The notes under the pieces are model-generated. The model saw only the letters and a program-made list of their open reading frames with translations, ran no database searches and was not told the origin of the DNA. Shown here one piece after another: positions 1-7,226 of a DNA stretch of 64,000 nt (the first letter of the stretch is position 1; every line of letters starts with the position of its first letter). Origin of the DNA: Paludibacter sp. (GTDB lineage Bacteria > Bacteroidota > Bacteroidia > Bacteroidales > Paludibacteraceae); assembly GCA_031292575.1 (NCBI GenBank), contig JARLGX010000032.1, positions 16,018 to 80,017 of the forward strand. The letters run 5' to 3'. The position numbers and the translations under genes are program-made.

Positions 1-405
1 CTAATTTGTTTTGCAGGTTCTATCGTGATAGCTTTTCTCTTAAAATTATCAGGACTTTATACTGTTAATGCAAAAGCAATAGAATTGGCAAAATTAATTC
101 ATCAGAATAAATTATTAGTATTTCTTGTACCACTTACAGCCGGATTTACCGAAGAAATCTTAATCAGGGGTTATTTATTGACAAGGTTAGAATTGTTTTT
201 TGAAAACACTAATCTTGCAATTTTTATCTCTGCATTACTTTTTGGTATTGCACACCTTAATTATGGAACAGTATCCCAATTTATTTTTCCAATATTTTTG
301 GGAATTGTATATGCGTTTCATTATAAAAAATATAAAAGCATCAAAGTTCTGATTGCAAGTCATTTTTTGTGGGATTTAATGTTCTTGTACTTCAAAAGGG
401 GTTAA
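1..405 (+). CDS. CPBP-family intramembrane metalloprotease, 5' end outside window
   Basis: C-terminal part of a CPBP (Abi, Rce1-like) membrane protease. The frame is open to the left edge, so the GTG at position 25 is probably internal. The family motifs are visible: EEILIRG (EExxxRG, motif 1), FGIAHL (FxxxH-like, motif 2) and a late SHFLWD with the third conserved His. Hydrophobic segments surround them. CPBP members cleave prenylated or membrane-bound substrates, or have roles in peptide maturation and self-immunity; the substrate here cannot be inferred. Length cannot be compared because the start is missing. Confidence 0.75.
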   Translation, partial: LICFAGSIVIAFLLKLSGLYTVNAKAIELAKLIHQNKLLVFLVPLTAGFTEEILIRGYLLTRLELFFENTNLAIFISALLFGIAHLNYGTVSQFIFPIFLGIVYAFHYKKYKSIKVLIASHFLWDLMFLYFKRG

Positions 406-483
406 ATATATGTTTTAATTGAACTTTATGAACACTTTCTAAGTTCATTTTAATTATACAATTTTTTAAAATAATTATGTAAC

Positions 484-512
484 ATTGAAAGCAATTAAAT
501 AATATAACTTTG
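484..512 (+). promoter_or_regulatory. Bacteroidetes-type promoter upstream of the TlpA-like gene
   Basis: A perfect TAnnTTTG -7 box (TAACTTTG, 505-512) lies 49 bases before the ATG at 562, with an ATTG -33-like element at 484-487 and a 17-base spacer. The spacer is slightly short for the family consensus. Prediction from motif only. Confidence 0.4.
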
Positions 513-561
513 TGCTATCTATTAAGTTATATTGTTAATAATGATACAATTAAAATAAATT

Positions 562-1107
562 ATGAAAAAGCTATTAATTTTACCAATTGTACTTATCCTG
601 TTTTTATATTCAGAGAGCGTACTTTCTCAACCTAAGGTTGGAGATATAGTCCATGCACTTACAAAATTAAAAATAATAAACAATGATTTCCCTGATTTGG
701 AAAATAAATTTGTATTTGTTGATTTCTGGGCAACTTATTGTATACCTGAAGTAAGGTCGTTGGAGCATCTCAATAAGTTGGCTGAAAGATTTAAAAACGA
801 AGTAGTATTTCTGGCAATAACCGATGAAAACGAAGAGCATGTTCGTGGTTTTTTACAAAACCAACAATGGAATAATATATTCTTTGGGTTGGATGAAGAG
901 CATGTTTACTTTAAAGATTTCTCAACCAAAGATATTCCTGTCTACTATTTAATTTCTCCCGATAAAATTATTTTATCAACCGGCGTTTCTGATGGATTAG
1001 CTGATTATAAGCTTGATTCCATAGTAAATAAAGTAGACTCATTAAGGCAGATTAAAACCTCCGAATTAATATTCCACCAGAAATACATTGAGGCTTTGAA
1101 GCATTAA
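562..1107 (+). CDS. TlpA-like thioredoxin-fold exported protein with CxxE active site
   Basis: A 181-residue protein with an N-terminal signal peptide (about residues 1-22, ending VLSQ) followed by a thioredoxin fold: the VFVDFWAT strand, active-site segment YCIPE, and the cis-Pro loop DIPVYYL. TlpA/ResA proteins reduce disulfides in the periplasm through a CxxC pair. Here the first Cys is kept but the second is Glu (CIPE), so normal dithiol chemistry is not possible and the protein may act as a monothiol or a binding protein. It is a single gene with its own promoter and a shared terminator. Fold assignment is firm; function is uncertain. Confidence 0.8.
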   Translation: MKKLLILPIVLILFLYSESVLSQPKVGDIVHALTKLKIINNDFPDLENKFVFVDFWATYCIPEVRSLEHLNKLAERFKNEVVFLAITDENEEHVRGFLQNQQWNNIFFGLDEEHVYFKDFSTKDIPVYYLISPDKIILSTGVSDGLADYKLDSIVNKVDSLRQIKTSELIFHQKYIEALKH

Positions 1108-1123
1108 GAATATTACTTTTAAA

Positions 1124-1164
1124 AATAATCTCCTATCCAGTTTTTATTCGAATGGGAGATTATT
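1124..1164. terminator. Bidirectional terminator between convergent genes
   Basis: Inverted repeat aataatctcc (1124-1133) / ggagattatt (1155-1164) with T-rich flanks on both strands, between the end of the TlpA-like gene (1107) and the end of the SPFH gene (1177). It probably serves both. Confidence 0.65.
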
Positions 1165-1176
1165 AATTTTAATTGA

Positions 1177-2046
1177 TTACTTTTCTTTTGGCTTTCGTTC
1201 CAAAGGTAAAATACCTCCAGCCATTTCTCCAATAATGTTGACTAGTTCGCTACCTTTAGGAATGACAATTTTGGCATTATTAGAAAGCGATGTTTCCACT
1301 GCTTGTAATTTTCTTAATAACTGCGCATTACCTACAAAATACTTATCGGCAGCTTCATTAACCAACCTGATAGCTTCGGCTTCACCTTCAGCGTGTAGAA
1401 TTTTGGATTGTTTATATCCTTCGGCTTCTTTAATTTTGGCACGTTTTATTCCGTCGGCAACTGTTTCGGCAGCAGTAGCAGAATCAATAGCTGCAATCTT
1501 CTCATTTTCAGCTTTCACTACCTTATTCATAGTTTCCTGCACATCTTTTGGCGGATCAATTTCTTTTAATTCTGTCCGCACAATTTCAATTCCCCAACTT
1601 TGAGTTTCGTTGTGCAATGTATTATAAAGTTCGGCATTTATTTTGCCCCGTTCACTATTTGCCGATTTAAGCGTTAATGTACCAATAATGTTACGAAGCG
1701 TTGTACGAGCTAGATTTACTATTTGCCATCGATAATTATTGACATTGTAAATGGCTCCTTTTACACTTTCCTCTTCAGCTTTTACCCTGAAATAGACCTG
1801 AGCATCAACACTTGCATTTAGATTATCGTTTGTTATTATTTCCTGCGGATCGGCATTTACCATTTGTTCTGTAACATTTACCACATACATTTTATCAATA
1901 ACCGGAATAATCCAGTGAAAACCTGGGTTTGCAAACTTAATATACTTTCCAAGTCTTTCAATTAAGCCTCGTTCGGTTGGACGTACAATTTTAATTCCAA
2001 TGAAAAATACAAGGACTACAAAAATTATCACATACCAAATAATCAT
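1177..2046 (-). CDS. SPFH/Band 7 (stomatin-like) membrane protein
   Basis: A 289-residue protein: an N-terminal membrane anchor (about residues 3-20), then a Band 7/SPFH domain (VRPTERGLIERLGKY, then NPGFHWIIPVIDK and a VDAQVYFRV strand), then an Ala/Glu-rich coiled-coil stretch (about 180-235, AENEKIAAIDSATAAE, EGEAEAIR) and a conserved C-terminal hydrophobic patch. It belongs to the QmcA/YbbK branch, membrane scaffolds often found with NfeD or FtsH. No NfeD gene is adjacent here. Normal family length. It is transcribed alone on the minus strand. Confidence 0.88.
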   Translation of the reverse strand: MIIWYVIIFVVLVFFIGIKIVRPTERGLIERLGKYIKFANPGFHWIIPVIDKMYVVNVTEQMVNADPQEIITNDNLNASVDAQVYFRVKAEEESVKGAIYNVNNYRWQIVNLARTTLRNIIGTLTLKSANSERGKINAELYNTLHNETQSWGIEIVRTELKEIDPPKDVQETMNKVVKAENEKIAAIDSATAAETVADGIKRAKIKEAEGYKQSKILHAEGEAEAIRLVNEAADKYFVGNAQLLRKLQAVETSLSNNAKIVIPKGSELVNIIGEMAGGILPLERKPKEK

Positions 2047-2462
2047 TTTAATTCCCTTTCTTTACTTTGAATGAATAAATTAAATTAGCTGTTTAAATAA
2101 TGAAAATAAATTACAGTAAAATTACAGCAATTATTTATGGAATGTATTATATTTCAATGTTTATTTTTATGTTAGTGGTTTAATTCATGCAGATTAACAT
2201 TTATAAAATCTTGGTTCGAATTTAAAATTATTTACTTAGTTCATTAATAAATCTGAGTCTTAGTCAATAATTACACCGATGATATCAATTTATGCACGTG
2301 ATAGTAGGAATATATATCTAATTTTGTTTTGTCAATAAATCAGCTCTATTTTTCAACTTACATTAAACCATTTATGCTTTAAGCTGTCAAACATACATTA
2401 TCTAATAACAATATAGAGTTCAAAAAAATCTGGTTAAAAAATTTATAAATAACTATTATTTT
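2047..2462. other. AT-rich intergenic region before the pectate lyase
   Basis: This stretch of 416 bases separates the divergent SPFH and pectate lyase genes. No RNA gene or short coding region is convincing. A perfect -7-like box (TAATTTTG, 2319-2326, plus strand) could be the lyase promoter, leaving a leader of about 130 bases, but no clear -33 element is seen. The LacI-type operator found elsewhere in this window is not present. Confidence 0.4.
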
Positions 2463-3686
2463 ATGGGAATTACAACAAAATGCTGCAACAAAAAGTATTT
2501 TTTAAAAACATCAATTGTGCTTGTGCTGACTTCTTTTTCTTGTTTAGGTTTTGCGCAAAAAAAAACTGAAGAACAAAAATTTACAACTATTGATTATGCA
2601 CCTTTTTCCGATAACACAGGTCATTGGTACATTATTGCCGATAAACACAATATGATTAACGCTTTGCCAGACAAGCCCCGTTATAAACCCACTGAAATAG
2701 AAAATATTGCAGATAACATGCTTCTGTTCCAAAAAAACAACGGAGGTTGGCCAAAAAATTATGATTACTTTGCGATATTAACGCCTGAGCAAAAAGAAAT
2801 AGTAAAGGCAAATAAAAACCTTACAAATACAACATTCGATAACGGATGTACCTATACTCAAATTGCGGCTTTAGCCATAGCTTATAAGGCTACAGGAATT
2901 GAAAAATATAAAACCGGAGCAATAAAAGGATTGGAATTTGTTTTGAAAGCGCAATATGCTAACGGTGGATGGCCTCAATATTATCCAATTGAAAAAGATA
3001 ATTATAGCAGTCATATTACCTATAACGATGATGCCATGTTGGGAATTATGCAATTGTTGAAAGATATTTTGGATGGTAAACCGCAATATGCTTTAGTTGA
3101 TAATAAACTTAGGGCAAAGCTTCAATATGCTTATAATAAAGGATTGGATTGCATTATAAAAACCCAAATTGTTGATGATGGTAAACCAACAGCATGGTGT
3201 CAGCAATATGATGAAGTAACATTACAACCAGCTTGGGCGCGTAAATTTGAACCGCCATGCATTTGCAATAAAGAAAGTGCCTCATTGGTTAAGTTTTTGA
3301 TGACTATTAATCATCCAAACAAAGAAGTTGTTAATGCCATTCAAAATGCAGTTATATGGTTTGATGAATCTATTATTCATAATACAATTATAAAAACGAT
3401 TGATGCACCTCGTGTTCAGACTCCTTATAAAATTTCTACACACGATAGAATTGTTGTAATTGACTCTACTGCTCCCGCTATCTGGACACGTTATTATGAA
3501 CTTAAAACACACCGCCCAATGTTTTGCAACCGCGATAGCAAGGTAGTATATTCACTGAGCGAAGTGGCGCGCGAAAGACGTGATGGTTACGGCTGGTACA
3601 ATTATGAACCTCAAAAGGTATTAAATAAATATCCAAAATGGCAACAAAAATGGGCTATCGATAAAGATGTTTTAAGAAACAAGTAA
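2463..3686 (+). CDS. Pectate lyase, polysaccharide lyase family 10
   Basis: A 407-residue secreted enzyme predicted to cleave polygalacturonate by beta-elimination to unsaturated oligogalacturonides. A signal peptide spans about residues 1-31 (hydrophobic core SIVLVLTSFSCLGFAQ). The PL10 (alpha/alpha barrel) signatures follow in order: NNGGWPKNYD, TTFDNGCTYTQ, NGGWPQYYP, ITYNDDAM, PTAWCQQYD, PAWARKFEPP, SAPAIWTRYYEL-like segment (TAPAIWTRYYEL) and RRDGYGWY. Length is normal for the catalytic module and no carbohydrate-binding module is attached. The gene stands alone with its own terminator, 30 kb or more from the main pectin cluster, but its products would feed it. Confidence 0.93.
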   Translation: MGITTKCCNKKYFLKTSIVLVLTSFSCLGFAQKKTEEQKFTTIDYAPFSDNTGHWYIIADKHNMINALPDKPRYKPTEIENIADNMLLFQKNNGGWPKNYDYFAILTPEQKEIVKANKNLTNTTFDNGCTYTQIAALAIAYKATGIEKYKTGAIKGLEFVLKAQYANGGWPQYYPIEKDNYSSHITYNDDAMLGIMQLLKDILDGKPQYALVDNKLRAKLQYAYNKGLDCIIKTQIVDDGKPTAWCQQYDEVTLQPAWARKFEPPCICNKESASLVKFLMTINHPNKEVVNAIQNAVIWFDESIIHNTIIKTIDAPRVQTPYKISTHDRIVVIDSTAPAIWTRYYELKTHRPMFCNRDSKVVYSLSEVARERRDGYGWYNYEPQKVLNKYPKWQQKWAIDKDVLRNK

Positions 3687-3703
3687 TGTATTTTTATCAA
3701 GAA

Positions 3704-3733
3704 AATCCCAGTGCTTTAAAAGGTGCTGGGATT
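3704..3733 (+). terminator. Rho-independent terminator of the pectate lyase gene
   Basis: Hairpin with arms aatcccagtgc and gctgggatt followed by AATTTTT, starting 18 bases after the lyase stop codon. Confidence 0.7.
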
Positions 3734-3760
3734 AATTTTTATCTTTCACTCCTACCTATT

Positions 3761-4519
3761 TCAATCTTTAAGAATATTCGTTAAATCAATATATTCTTTT
3801 AATATTGACAGCGAATAATCACCTGCATGTTGATTTACAAATCCAATCGCAGAAATATGAGCTTTTTCATCAGCAGTATCGGAAATAACACGTACTACAA
3901 TAAGCGGCACTCCATAATCATCACAAACCTGAGCTACAGCAGCACCTTCCATCTCTACGCAAACTACCGATGGCAGATTTTTAATCAGAGCATGTTTCAT
4001 TTCCGTACTCGAAATAAACAAATCACCACTTGCGATATCACCTGTTAGCAGCCTTGGACTTGTAATATCCTGTTCGGCAAGTATTTTCCGGAATTCCTTA
4101 TTATTTTTCAAAAAAGTATGCACAGCCTGAGCCATAGTGTCTACGTTCTGTTGTGGTGTCTCGTATGAAGTTTTACCTGTTAATGGAATCTCAAAACGTC
4201 TCATCAACGGACGTGCATCCATATCATGTTGAAACAGTCGTTGCCCAATCACAATATCTCCCACATTTAATTCCGGCGAAATAGCTCCGGCAACACCGGT
4301 AAAAACGATACGATCAACTTTAAAATCTAAAATCATATTGGTAGCAGTAGTTGCCGCAGCCACCTTTCCCCAACGCGAAAACACTGCCACAACTTCCTGA
4401 CCGAACAAATTACCCCGATAATAAATTCTGCTGCCTCGCTCAACAATTTCTTTGTCATCGATTGATGCAATTATTTTGTCCATTTCTTCGGGCATGGCAC
4501 CCATTATTCCAAGAAGCAT
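3761..4519 (-). CDS. mtnN: 5'-methylthioadenosine/S-adenosylhomocysteine nucleosidase
   Basis: A 252-residue cytosolic enzyme that cleaves adenine from methylthioadenosine and S-adenosylhomocysteine, for methyl-cycle salvage and autoinducer-2 precursor supply. Family marks: N-terminal MGAMPEEM (contains the catalytic Glu), FTGVAGAI, the VGDIVIGQRLFQHDMDARP loop, SGDLFIS, VEMEGAAVAQV and VRVISDTAD (catalytic Asp). Slightly longer than the usual 230 residues. Upstream on the same strand is the M48 protease with a gap of 51 bases; cotranscription is possible. Confidence 0.92.
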   Translation of the reverse strand: MLLGIMGAMPEEMDKIIASIDDKEIVERGSRIYYRGNLFGQEVVAVFSRWGKVAAATTATNMILDFKVDRIVFTGVAGAISPELNVGDIVIGQRLFQHDMDARPLMRRFEIPLTGKTSYETPQQNVDTMAQAVHTFLKNNKEFRKILAEQDITSPRLLTGDIASGDLFISSTEMKHALIKNLPSVVCVEMEGAAVAQVCDDYGVPLIVVRVISDTADEKAHISAIGFVNQHAGDYSLSILKEYIDLTNILKD

Positions 4520-4570
4520 AGTATATTTAATTTATATCGTAATTCATAATTCTAAATTATACACTGTAAA

Positions 4571-5800
4571 CTATGAATTAATCATTGTAATACGTTGATA
4601 AAGTGTTGGATGCGAATAATGGAAGAATACATACAATGGATGTGGCATCAAGTTTCCTAATGAAGTTGCAGTTAGTTTTTTTAATCCAGATGTTAATTGT
4701 GGCGCATACCCATATTTTGCTGCAAATGCATCAGCCTGATATTCAAATTTACGCGATAAAACATTCATGGCAATATCCAACACCAATGAAATAGGCGAAT
4801 ACAATATGCTAAAAGCTAAGGCATTGAGATGGAATGAAGCAACGCTCCCACCCAATGCTTGGGCAAAGGCATCACTTTTCAGAATGTATCCGAAAGCAAA
4901 AAACAGCATCAAAGTATATGGAATGGAAATCATGAAATTTATCAGCGTATGTTTATGCTTATAATGCCCAACCTCATGAGCCAGTACAGCCACAATTTCT
5001 TCCACGGTCATTTTGTCCATCAACGTATCATACAATACGATACGTTTCTTTGAACCTAATCCGCTGAAATATGCATTGGCTTTGGTAGACCGCTTAGAAC
5101 CATCAATTACAAAGATATTATCCAGTTTAAAGCCTGTTTTTAACGCAAACTTTTCAATTTCTATGCGCAATTCACCTTCACCAAGTGGGGTTTGTTTGTT
5201 AAACAACGGAACAATAATTTGTGAATAAAACATCGTCATAAATAAACTAAATGCTGTAACCACTGCCCATGCAAGTAACCAGAAATAAGTTGGGGTCAGC
5301 GTGTAAATCCAAATTACTACAAACAGAATTCCACCGCCTAAAATCAATGTCATTCCATACCCTTTCAATTTGTCAAGAATAAAAAGTTTTGGAGTAACTT
5401 TATTAAACCCAAACTTTTGCTCAATTACAAACGTATCATACCAATCAAAAGGTATGCTTATAATATCATTGGCAAAAAATAGAATGCCAAAGAAAATAAT
5501 TGGAGTCCAAATAGCATTTTGTACATAGTGCACAACTAAATTATTAACCCAGGCAAAACCACCAAAAGCAAACATTGATAGAATAACAATAAAACTAAAA
5601 CTGCTTGTCAACATTCCAAAACGAGAGTTTGTGCGGAAATAATCCTGTTGTTTGGCATATTTTTCCGAATCATAAATGTCACGCAACAAAGGTGGTAGCT
5701 CTTTGCCCGATTCTTTGATATTTAAAAATGCCAGATAGCGTTCCAGTGCAAAATCTGCAATGAGGATAACAATAATTATAATGAAAAGAATTTGTGCCAT
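4571..5800 (-). CDS. M48 family (Ste24/CAAX-type) membrane zinc protease
   Basis: Integral membrane metallopeptidase. Counting from an upstream in-frame Met at 5833, the zinc motif HEVGH is at residues 286-290 and the third ligand is Glu364 in KFEYQADAFA. Several membrane segments lie before the motif, and one or two after it. I place the start at the second Met (MAQILFII, 5800), where the first membrane helix begins and family members usually start; this gives 409 residues. Ste24-type enzymes process prenylated substrates in eukaryotes; bacterial homologues act in membrane protein quality control. It is followed by mtnN and preceded by the YggS gene on the same strand. Confidence 0.9.
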   Translation of the reverse strand: MAQILFIIIIVILIADFALERYLAFLNIKESGKELPPLLRDIYDSEKYAKQQDYFRTNSRFGMLTSSFSFIVILSMFAFGGFAWVNNLVVHYVQNAIWTPIIFFGILFFANDIISIPFDWYDTFVIEQKFGFNKVTPKLFILDKLKGYGMTLILGGGILFVVIWIYTLTPTYFWLLAWAVVTAFSLFMTMFYSQIIVPLFNKQTPLGEGELRIEIEKFALKTGFKLDNIFVIDGSKRSTKANAYFSGLGSKKRIVLYDTLMDKMTVEEIVAVLAHEVGHYKHKHTLINFMISIPYTLMLFFAFGYILKSDAFAQALGGSVASFHLNALAFSILYSPISLVLDIAMNVLSRKFEYQADAFAAKYGYAPQLTSGLKKLTATSLGNLMPHPLYVFFHYSHPTLYQRITMINS

Positions 5801-5874
5801 GTTGAGGATTTTTGAATTGTGTTCATAAAACACAAAAGCAGATTTATTGTTGATTTAGAGAAAAATACTGCACT

Positions 5875-6543
5875 TTAATAGTTTCGGTGTCCGAAAATTG
5901 AACTTCCAATACGAACCAAGGTACTACCTTCTTCGACAGCAATTTGATAATCATCGGACATTCCCATAGAAAGTTCACAAAATGCTGGTTCTGAAGAAAA
6001 ATATGCAGTTTTTAGTTGGTCAAATAAAGTTTTCAATCCATGAAATTCTGCTCGAATTTGTTCCCGATTATCCGTATAAGTGGCCATTCCCATTAAACCA
6101 CAAATCCGAATGTTTTTTAAATCTTTCCAAGCTTCCTGTTCAAGCGTATCAATTAATTCTTCAGCCGAAAAACCAAACTTTGTTTCTTCCCTGGCTATAT
6201 GAATTTGAAGCAAACAATCAACTATTTTTCCAACTTTTTGAGCTTGTTTGTCAATTTCTACCAATAATTTATAGGAATCGACTCCATGAATCAAATCAAC
6301 AAAAGGAACAATGTATTTTATTTTATTTGTTTGTAAATGACCAATAAAATGCCAGAAAATATCGACAGGGAGTGTTTCATGTTTGTCACACATTTCCTGC
6401 ACTTTACTTTCCCCGAAAATTCGCTCACCACAATTGTAAGCTTCCAAAACAATTTCATTTGGATGAAATTTGGACACACAAACCAAGCGTACATGTGGTG
6501 GAATATGCACCCTGATTGCTTGTATATTTTGTTGTAGAGACAT
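5875..6543 (-). CDS. YggS/PROSC-family pyridoxal phosphate homeostasis protein
   Basis: A 222-residue single-domain alanine-racemase-fold protein. The PLP lysine is K25 in VCVSKFHP. Further family motifs are FGESKVQE, WHFIGHLQTNK, the HIAREETKFGF loop, GLMGMATY, LSMGMSDDYQIAVEEGST and VRIGSSIFG. YggS proteins bind PLP without known catalysis and keep B6 vitamers and amino-acid pools balanced. The usual neighbours (pilT, proC) are absent; here it lies between the DUF4494 gene and the M48 protease. Confidence 0.93.
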   Translation of the reverse strand: MSLQQNIQAIRVHIPPHVRLVCVSKFHPNEIVLEAYNCGERIFGESKVQEMCDKHETLPVDIFWHFIGHLQTNKIKYIVPFVDLIHGVDSYKLLVEIDKQAQKVGKIVDCLLQIHIAREETKFGFSAEELIDTLEQEAWKDLKNIRICGLMGMATYTDNREQIRAEFHGLKTLFDQLKTAYFSSEPAFCELSMGMSDDYQIAVEEGSTLVRIGSSIFGHRNY

Positions 6544-6624
6544 TTTTTATTTTATAGTTGGAAAAAGAAGTAGTCTATAGTTATAAATAGTACAAACAAC
6601 AAGCTTTTTCCTGTCAACCAGATA

Positions 6625-7056
6625 TTATTCAGCTTCGTATTTATACACATCCATAATCGTTGTTTCCACAATCGAAGCTACTTCGTAATCTGCCATCGAT
6701 CCCTTCATACCTTCCTGCAAACCATCCCAAGCTTCTTTAACATTATTGGCCTGCACCATCATGGTTGAAGCAGTCCGTTTTTCAATACCTTTTTCTTCAT
6801 CGAGTGAAATAAACATCACTTTACTTCGGTACCATTTATCGCCATTTTCGTTCTGAAACATTTCACTTATACGTGCACGGCGAATGTTCGAGACTACAAA
6901 TTCCCCACTAATAAAAGGCTGCATTTCAGCAATAATTCGGGCTTCAGCTTCAGTAAACGATAATGCATCAACCAAATAAGCTTCATTTACTTTAACTATT
7001 TTGCCTTCTTCAGCAGTTTTCTCGTATTTAATTTTACATTCAAACCAGTTGTGCAT
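6625..7056 (-). CDS. DUF4494 family protein
   Basis: A 143-residue cytosolic protein resembling the Bacteroidetes-restricted DUF4494 family. It begins MHNWFECKIKYEK, followed by alternating strands with conserved FTEAEARI and YRSKVMFISLDEEKG segments. No signal peptide, membrane helix or catalytic motif is visible. Function is unknown in the family. The next gene on the same strand is yggS, 81 bases downstream. Confidence 0.8.
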   Translation of the reverse strand: MHNWFECKIKYEKTAEEGKIVKVNEAYLVDALSFTEAEARIIAEMQPFISGEFVVSNIRRARISEMFQNENGDKWYRSKVMFISLDEEKGIEKRTASTMMVQANNVKEAWDGLQEGMKGSMADYEVASIVETTIMDVYKYEAE

Positions 7057-7160
7057 ACTTTTTATTATATTAAAAATGAATAGTTTATAATTATTTTGAA
7101 TCGTTTTTTTTATAATACAAAGATAAGGATTTCTTTCAGAAATTGAAGCCTTAAAAAAAC

Positions 7161-7209
7161 AAATAACACCATATAAGCCTAAAACAAGTTGACTTATGTG
7201 GTGTTATTT
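7161..7209 (-). terminator. Terminator of the membrane pyrophosphatase gene
   Basis: Seventeen-base inverted repeat with one mismatch (7161-7177 / 7193-7209), followed on the minus strand by a run of seven T. It lies 18 bases beyond the stop codon of the pyrophosphatase. Confidence 0.75.
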
Positions 7210-7226
7210 AAACGGGTAGTTAAAAA

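Noticed and set aside
1235..1603. Plus-strand reading frame of 122 residues inside the SPFH gene
   Set aside because: It is antisense to a clear SPFH gene, has no recognisable fold and is Ser/Ala-rich, as expected for the complement of that gene.
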